Of a stretch of 18,708 bases of DNA, positions 14,233 through 18,708 are shown one piece after another (position 1 is the stretch's first letter; every line of letters begins with the position of its first letter). The position numbers were made by a program, and so were the translations under genes. This DNA is from Candidatus Methanophagaceae archaeon (GTDB taxonomy: Archaea; Halobacteriota; Syntropharchaeia; Alkanophagales; Methanospirareceae): positions 1 through 18,708 of the forward strand of contig QENJ01000050.1 in the NCBI GenBank assembly GCA_013374505.1, written 5' to 3'. Below the pieces are notes generated by a model that was given only the letters and a program-made list of their open reading frames with translations, had not been told where the DNA came from and searched no databases.

Positions 14233-15728
14233 CGGAAATGGAATTTCAACTAAGTGCGATTATTAAATGCAGCGGGAGTTTAACAGGAATAAGTTCAGCG
14301 GAAATAGCCGATTTTGTGCTGTATTGTAACGAGACCTTGTTAAAGAAGGGTGCACCTAAGGGTGGCGGTGCTGCAATAGACTGGTGGAACGTGGCAGAGG
14401 AAAAGCTGGAGTTGAAATTGGTTTCTGACCGGTACGTGCGGGTGCATGATGCGCTTCTCCGATTAAAGAAAGAATTGGCTAAATTCTTGGGTAAGCACCG
14501 GATAGGGCTGAGAGGAGTGGAAATACAAGTTTATGAGATGACTCTGGATTGGGACGAGGACTGGCAGCTAAAGAAACTACCGTTTGTAAAGCAAATGAAC
14601 CAGGAAAACGGGCGTTTGAAGCTATCCCTGGATGTAGATGAGTTTGCATTAGGAAACAGGATTCCGGATAGGCTACTAAAGTTACTGGGGGATAAGAAAG
14701 AAGCTGCGAAGTGGAAAGGCAAAAGTGAGCACTGGGAATTGTTATTTGAGAGCGAAAAGAAGCCTTACTACTTCGATAAAGACCCCACGGAAGAGATGCT
14801 AAATCGTGGTTGGATACGGCATGCTGCCGGGCGGGGCCAGTTCATATACGGACCGCAGATAACGAAGATTTTTAGAGCTTTTGAACGCATATTGTTTGAC
14901 GAGATTTTCACGCCGCTGGGCTACGAAGAGATGATATTTCCTAAGCTCGTGACCTGGGACGTGTGGAAGCGGTCGGGGCATGCAAAAGGGATTTACCCGG
15001 AGGCGTATTACGTATGCACACCGAAGTCGCGCGACCCGGAATACTGGGAAGAGGTGATGGATTATTACAAAGTCACGAATGAGGTACCGCTGGATATGAT
15101 TATGGAGCGGATAGAGAATGTAGGCGGGATGTGTTATGCGCAGTGTCCACCCTCATGGGTGTTCCTGCAGGGTAAGACCATGCCGGACGATATACTACCG
15201 ATTAAGGTCTTTGACCGGTCCGGCACGTCACACCGATATGAAAGTGGCGGTATTCATGGCATCGAGCGGCTTGACGAGTTTCATCGTGTGGAGATCGTCT
15301 GGATAGGGAAGAAGGAGCAGGTGATTGAGCACTCGAAGCAGTTGCAGGATAAGTATCGCCATATATTCGAGGAGATACTGGGCATCGAGTGGCGCGAGGC
15401 ATGGGTGACGCCCTGGTTCATGGCACAGGAGGGTAAAGCGGGTCTGTCGGAATTAAAAGAAGCGGGGACTACCGATTACGAAGCGGTTTTACCTTACAGC
15501 GGTAAATTGCTGGAGTTCCAGAATGTTAGCGTGAATGGCAATAAATATCCTAAAGGGTTTAACGTGAAGCTGCAAAGTGGTGAAGAGCTATGGTCTGGCT
15601 GCTCGGGCGTTGGTCTGCAAAGATGGGCGGCTGTATTTTTGGCTCAGAAGGGTTTTGATCGGGATAATTGGCCGGTCAAGTTCCGGGATGTCGTGGGGGA
15701 GTTGCCTGAGGTGTTCAGGTTTTTGTAA
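14229..15728 (+). CDS. serS: Seryl-tRNA synthetase, type 2 (methanogenic form)
   Basis: The product has 499 residues, the usual length. It charges tRNA-Ser with serine. This is the rare SerRS without the long coiled-coil arm, known mainly from methanogens and relatives, and it uses an active-site zinc. The ligands are C306 (in YAQCPPSW), E355 (in the motif 2 segment FHRVEIVW) and C458 (in LWSGCSG), essentially the positions of C306, E355 and C461 in the Methanosarcina barkeri enzyme. Motif 2 is GGIHGIERLDEFHRVEI and motif 3 is SGVGLQRWAAVF. The N-terminal 160 residues form the tRNA-binding domain. The start overlaps pcc1 by 4 bases. GGAGGT (14210-14215) lies 13 bases upstream of ATG 14229; an in-frame ATG at 14238, with AGAGGGA 9 bases upstream, is an alternative. 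Confidence 0.95.
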   Translation: MTEMEFQLSAIIKCSGSLTGISSAEIADFVLYCNETLLKKGAPKGGGAAIDWWNVAEEKLELKLVSDRYVRVHDALLRLKKELAKFLGKHRIGLRGVEIQVYEMTLDWDEDWQLKKLPFVKQMNQENGRLKLSLDVDEFALGNRIPDRLLKLLGDKKEAAKWKGKSEHWELLFESEKKPYYFDKDPTEEMLNRGWIRHAAGRGQFIYGPQITKIFRAFERILFDEIFTPLGYEEMIFPKLVTWDVWKRSGHAKGIYPEAYYVCTPKSRDPEYWEEVMDYYKVTNEVPLDMIMERIENVGGMCYAQCPPSWVFLQGKTMPDDILPIKVFDRSGTSHRYESGGIHGIERLDEFHRVEIVWIGKKEQVIEHSKQLQDKYRHIFEEILGIEWREAWVTPWFMAQEGKAGLSELKEAGTTDYEAVLPYSGKLLEFQNVSVNGNKYPKGFNVKLQSGEELWSGCSGVGLQRWAAVFLAQKGFDRDNWPVKFRDVVGELPEVFRFL

Positions 15729-15734
15729 ACAAAC

Positions 15735-15753
15735 CTTTCTTTTGAAAAGAAAG
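15735..15753. terminator. Palindrome just after serS, possible terminator
   Basis: CTTTCTTTT (15735-15743) and AAAAGAAAG (15745-15753) are exact reverse complements around a single G, starting 7 bases after the serS stop. The loop is too small for an RNA hairpin unless some pairs open, so it may equally be a protein-binding site. Confidence 0.4.
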
Positions 15754-15801
15754 CTTTACCAAAGAAACATTCAGGACACACGGAGAGAAACACAATTGAG
15801 C

Positions 15802-15822
15802 ATGAAAATACGGTATTTTCAT
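15802..15822. promoter_or_regulatory. Perfect palindrome upstream of trm5, possible operator
   Basis: ATGAAAATAC (15802-15811) and GTATTTTCAT (15813-15822) are exact reverse complements around one base, giving a 21-bp symmetric site 62 bases before the trm5 ATG (15885). Its symmetry and position suit a dimeric repressor or activator site. No matching copy was noticed elsewhere in the window. Confidence 0.45.
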
Positions 15823-15884
15823 ATCAAAAGAAACGTTCTAAAGGAAAAATAGATTATGTAGTAGTGTGAATTTGCGTATTTTAT

Positions 15885-16742
15885 ATGAACCGGAAAGAGA
15901 TTATTAATGACGTACTGGCGGAGTCCGAGCTGAAAAACGCGATACACTCGTACGACGTCATTGGCGACATAATCGTAATAAGGCTTCACCCGGAATTGGA
16001 ACCGGAGAAGGAACGAATCGCAGAAGCGTTCCATGCGTTTTATCCAAAAGCGAGAACCATCGTAGCCGTTCCGCTTCACTCACATACCGCTGAGTTATAC
16101 AGAACAAGAGCTCTGGACGTGATATGGGGCGAAGATAAGTTGGAGACCACGCATAGAGAGTACGGGTGCATCTTCAAAGTGGACCTCGAGCATGTGTTCT
16201 TCTCGCCACGACTCTCTTACGAACGGCAGAGAGTAGCCCAAAAAGTCGCGCCGGGCGAGACGGTAATAAACATGTTTTCCGGTGTGGGCTGTTTCTCCAT
16301 TCTCATAGCGAAGACACAACCACAAACAACGATTTATTCCATTGACGTGAACCCGTATGCGTACGAATATATGCTGGAGAATGTAGCATTGAACAAGGTA
16401 GAAGGGCAGGTGATACCGATTTTAGGCGATGCACGAACAGAATTAGATAAGTTAGAAGGTGTTGCGGATCGTGTTCTGATGCCGTTGCCCGAAGATGCGT
16501 ATTCGTTCTTGCCCGCCGCGGTAAAGGCGTTGAAGACGAATAAGGAATGTATGATACATTTTTATGCCGTTTCTACAGGAAGCCGGGATGACAATTTGTT
16601 TGATACGCCTTTTGAACGTGTGAAAGACATTATACCTTACGAGGATTCGTTGAGAGTAGAAGTGGATGAGAAGCGGATTGTGCGTTCGGTGGGTCCACGG
16701 AAATATCACGTGGTTTTGGATTTGCGAATAGCATTTGTTTAG
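15885..16742 (+). CDS. trm5: tRNA (guanine-37-N1)-methyltransferase, Trm5 family
   Basis: The product has 285 residues. Trm5 enzymes methylate N1 of G37 next to the anticodon using SAM, preventing frameshifts; some archaeal forms also act in wyosine synthesis. The family-specific FFSPRLSYERQR is at 105-116, the SAM-binding motif I is VINMFSGVGCFSI (127-139), the acidic motif II is SIDVNPYAY (152-160), and the catalytic-loop motif is RVLMPLPEDA (196-205). Where Methanocaldococcus Trm5b has N-L-P with a catalytic Asn, this protein has P-L-P, pointing to another Trm5 subtype. It is shorter than Trm5b (about 336), with a reduced N-terminal domain. TYW2-like activity is less likely but not excluded. 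It stands alone between serS and a radical SAM gene; ATG 15885 has no obvious Shine-Dalgarno. Confidence 0.82.
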   Translation: MNRKEIINDVLAESELKNAIHSYDVIGDIIVIRLHPELEPEKERIAEAFHAFYPKARTIVAVPLHSHTAELYRTRALDVIWGEDKLETTHREYGCIFKVDLEHVFFSPRLSYERQRVAQKVAPGETVINMFSGVGCFSILIAKTQPQTTIYSIDVNPYAYEYMLENVALNKVEGQVIPILGDARTELDKLEGVADRVLMPLPEDAYSFLPAAVKALKTNKECMIHFYAVSTGSRDDNLFDTPFERVKDIIPYEDSLRVEVDEKRIVRSVGPRKYHVVLDLRIAFV

Positions 16743-16826
16743 CCAACGAACCGGGATTGTGTTTAGCTTTTTCTCGCCTTTTTAGATTTCATACCATAAC
16801 TTCTCAATATGGTAAAAGTTGCGAGA

Positions 16827-16857
16827 GTTCAAGTTGTAAATTCAGGAACACTTGAAC
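16827..16857. repeat. Inverted repeat in the trm5 / radical SAM intergenic region
   Basis: GTTCAAGT (16827-16834) and ACTTGAAC (16850-16857) are exact reverse complements with a 15-base loop, about 80 bases before the radical SAM start. This could be an RNA stem or a binding site; no function is assigned. Confidence 0.35.
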
Positions 16858-16938
16858 CGTGCTTATGATTTACCACATCTTATTGAGGATATACTTCTAT
16901 TATTAAATTCAAAAGCTATAATGATAGTGACATAAAAA

Positions 16939-18690
16939 ATGAGCATCTTCAACCCACATTTGATTTTACTGCACCCACCCGCGGTGTATGATTTCCGTGA
17001 ACAGCCAATAATGTTCGGGCCAATCGCCGATGGCGTACCATCAACGCCTATCTTCGAGATGTATCCGATAGGCTTCTTTTCTATGCTGGAACATCTAGAG
17101 CGAAACGGCCTGAACGTGCGAATAATCAACTTAGCAGCGCGAATGCTCGGCAGCGATAAGTATGACGTTGAGAAAGTGATACGCAAACTAAAACCACGCG
17201 CTTTTGGGATTGACCTCCACTGGTTACCGCATGCGCATGGCAGCCTCGAAGTAGCGAAGATATGTAAGCGACATCACCCCGACATCCCAGTCATATTCGG
17301 TGGTTTCTCGGCCACCTATTTCCACGAGGAGTTGATTCAGTATCCCGAAGTGGATTTTATCTTGAGGGGCGATTCAACCGAAGAGCCGCTTCTGGACCTA
17401 ATGAACGCTATCACACGCAATGAGCAATCCTTTAGCAGTATCCCGAACCTCGTATGGAAAGACGCTAAAGATGAGGTACATATAAACCCGTTTACACACG
17501 TTCCCGCGGTCTTAAATACCGTTTCAAATAACTTCGTGCCTATATTCAAATCGGCTTTGAAATACCGTGACATCAAGAGTCTCCTCCCTTTTCACGGCTG
17601 GTCCGCCCATGAATGGTTGGACTATCCAATCACACCGGTAATAACCTGCCGGGGCTGCGTACACAATTGCATATTCTGCGGGGGCTCCAATAGCGCACTT
17701 ACGAGGTATTGCAATCGCAGTAAACCTGCATTCCGTGACCCAGAATTAATTGCCGGCGACATCCTAAGAATTACGAAATACGCGAATGCACCCATATTCA
17801 TCATCGGCGACCTCCGGCAACCCGGCAAAGAATACGCTTATACCGTCCTGGACACTTTGAAAAAGGTAGAATTTAAGAACCATCTCATCTTTGAGTTGTT
17901 CGATACCGTCCCGAAACCCGCTGCATATTTTGAGCGTGTGGCACAGTCAGTTAAGAATTTCAACCTTGAAATATCGCCGGATAGTCATGATGAGCGGATA
18001 CGGGCGGCAGAGGGGAAACACTACAAAAATCGCGATATTGAGGAGAATATAAAGTGCGCTCTGGACTCGGGCTGCAATAGATTCGACCTGTTTTTTATGA
18101 TTGGGCTACCATTTCAAACATGCGAATCTGTTATGGAGACTGTTGATTGGTGCGGGTATCTGATGAAGCAATTTGGCAAGCAAGTTGTTCCTTTTATACT
18201 TGTTTATTCACCGTTCCTTGACCCTGGCTGCAGTGCATACGAGAATCCCGAAAAGTTCGGCTATAAGATCCGGTTCAAATCGCTTGAAGAGCATCGTAGG
18301 GCTATGCAGGCACCGAGCTGGAAATACGCACTGAATTACGAGACCGAATGGATGAATCGGGACGAAATCGTGGACTGTACATATCAAGCGGGGCTAAAAC
18401 TGAACCGACTGAAGGTGAAATACGGGTTGATGGACGAAGAATCGTGCCGGGCTATGGAAAAGAAAATAAAGCTTGCTATTGAGCTTACTAATGCGATAGA
18501 TGAGATAATAGAGATAAAGGACGAGCGAGTTAAGCACGCGAAACTGCTGGACCTGAAGCCTAAGTCCGATATGATTCTCGATTCGGTTATAAGTGAGAAA
18601 AGGGAGATGGTGTGGCCCGCAGAGAAGAAGCGGTTTGGGGTTCTTCATCTATTGAAGCTGACAATTGCTGATTGTTTTAAGCGACAATAA
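16939..18690 (+). CDS. B12-binding-domain radical SAM protein (Ta0216-like)
   Basis: The product has 583 residues. The N-terminal about 200 residues form a cobalamin-binding-like domain (LILLHPPAVYDF, the D92-x-H94 pair in GIDLHWLPHAHGS, VIFGGFSATYFHEE); the His could be the cobalt ligand, but the full DxHxxG is not kept. The radical SAM cluster motif is C240-x3-C244-x2-C247 in CRGCVHNCIFCGGS. The barrel continues through IFIIGDLRQPG, NLEISPDSHDERIRAAEGKHY and FDLFFMIGLPFQT. This layout matches the uncharacterised archaeal/bacterial B12-radical SAM family described for Ta0216; such enzymes often methylate unactivated carbons, but no substrate is known. A TATA-like TTATTAAAT (about 16900-16908) precedes the ATG, with no Shine-Dalgarno, suggesting a very short leader. 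It ends 18 bases before the window edge. Confidence 0.82.
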   Translation: MSIFNPHLILLHPPAVYDFREQPIMFGPIADGVPSTPIFEMYPIGFFSMLEHLERNGLNVRIINLAARMLGSDKYDVEKVIRKLKPRAFGIDLHWLPHAHGSLEVAKICKRHHPDIPVIFGGFSATYFHEELIQYPEVDFILRGDSTEEPLLDLMNAITRNEQSFSSIPNLVWKDAKDEVHINPFTHVPAVLNTVSNNFVPIFKSALKYRDIKSLLPFHGWSAHEWLDYPITPVITCRGCVHNCIFCGGSNSALTRYCNRSKPAFRDPELIAGDILRITKYANAPIFIIGDLRQPGKEYAYTVLDTLKKVEFKNHLIFELFDTVPKPAAYFERVAQSVKNFNLEISPDSHDERIRAAEGKHYKNRDIEENIKCALDSGCNRFDLFFMIGLPFQTCESVMETVDWCGYLMKQFGKQVVPFILVYSPFLDPGCSAYENPEKFGYKIRFKSLEEHRRAMQAPSWKYALNYETEWMNRDEIVDCTYQAGLKLNRLKVKYGLMDEESCRAMEKKIKLAIELTNAIDEIIEIKDERVKHAKLLDLKPKSDMILDSVISEKREMVWPAEKKRFGVLHLLKLTIADCFKRQ

Positions 18691-18708
18691 ACCTACAAAA
18701 TCGAGTTT

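Noticed and set aside
15577..15852. 91-codon plus-strand frame overlapping the end of serS
   Set aside because: Most of it overlaps serS out of frame, and its C-terminal part crosses the two palindromes; there is no sign of coding selection.

Overview
The window looks like a chromosome segment of a methane-metabolising archaeon of the Halobacteriota, either a methanogen or an ANME-type methanotroph. The strongest sign is a complete type-2 ('methanogenic') seryl-tRNA synthetase with its zinc ligands. Archaeal context comes from a KEOPS Pcc1-like subunit, a Trm5 tRNA methyltransferase, an archaeal-style MoaA, a COG1031 radical SAM protein, BRE/TATA promoters with short or absent leaders, and secreted Asn-glycosylation-rich proteins of a type I associate with Methanosarcina and ANME genomes. 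The lineage is inferred; no rRNA or tRNA gene was seen.

Positions 1-1900 are a mobile-element cluster. It holds the 3' end of an IS630-like transposase, an IS91-type (Y2/HUH) transposase with a recognisable hairpin end, and a 280-bp non-coding element with terminal inverted repeats and a perfect 8-bp target duplication (a MITE).

Positions 1919-3830 (minus strand) hold a secreted zinc metallopeptidase, a small membrane-anchored protein, and a decayed, frameshifted copy of the peptidase 3' end. Positions 3831-4134 show nothing convincing. A radical SAM/HhH protein (minus) and MoaA (plus) then diverge from a shared 170-bp region containing an inverted repeat. A 59-residue acidic/basic protein follows, and it converges on a large secreted protein with a fibronectin-III-like domain.

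Positions 8767-9603 carry the promoter of the surface protein, a probable C-terminal remnant of a related protein, and otherwise degraded-looking sequence. Next are an NDH-2-like flavoprotein whose conserved C-terminal tail is cut off by an in-frame TGA, a GYD-domain protein and a two-CBS-domain protein.

Positions 11600-13927 (minus) encode a 775-residue fusion of a sugar-nucleotidyltransferase-like domain, a beta-helix and a type I phosphomannose isomerase. It shares a palindromic TATA region with the divergent pcc1-serS pair. Trm5 and a B12-type radical SAM protein follow on the plus strand.

Most of the window is ordinary housekeeping or conserved archaeal content. The parts most worth a second look are the MITE, the metallopeptidase with an HExxHxxNxxE motif, the nucleotidyltransferase-PMI fusion and the interrupted NDH-2. 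I did not find a clear multi-gene novel system.
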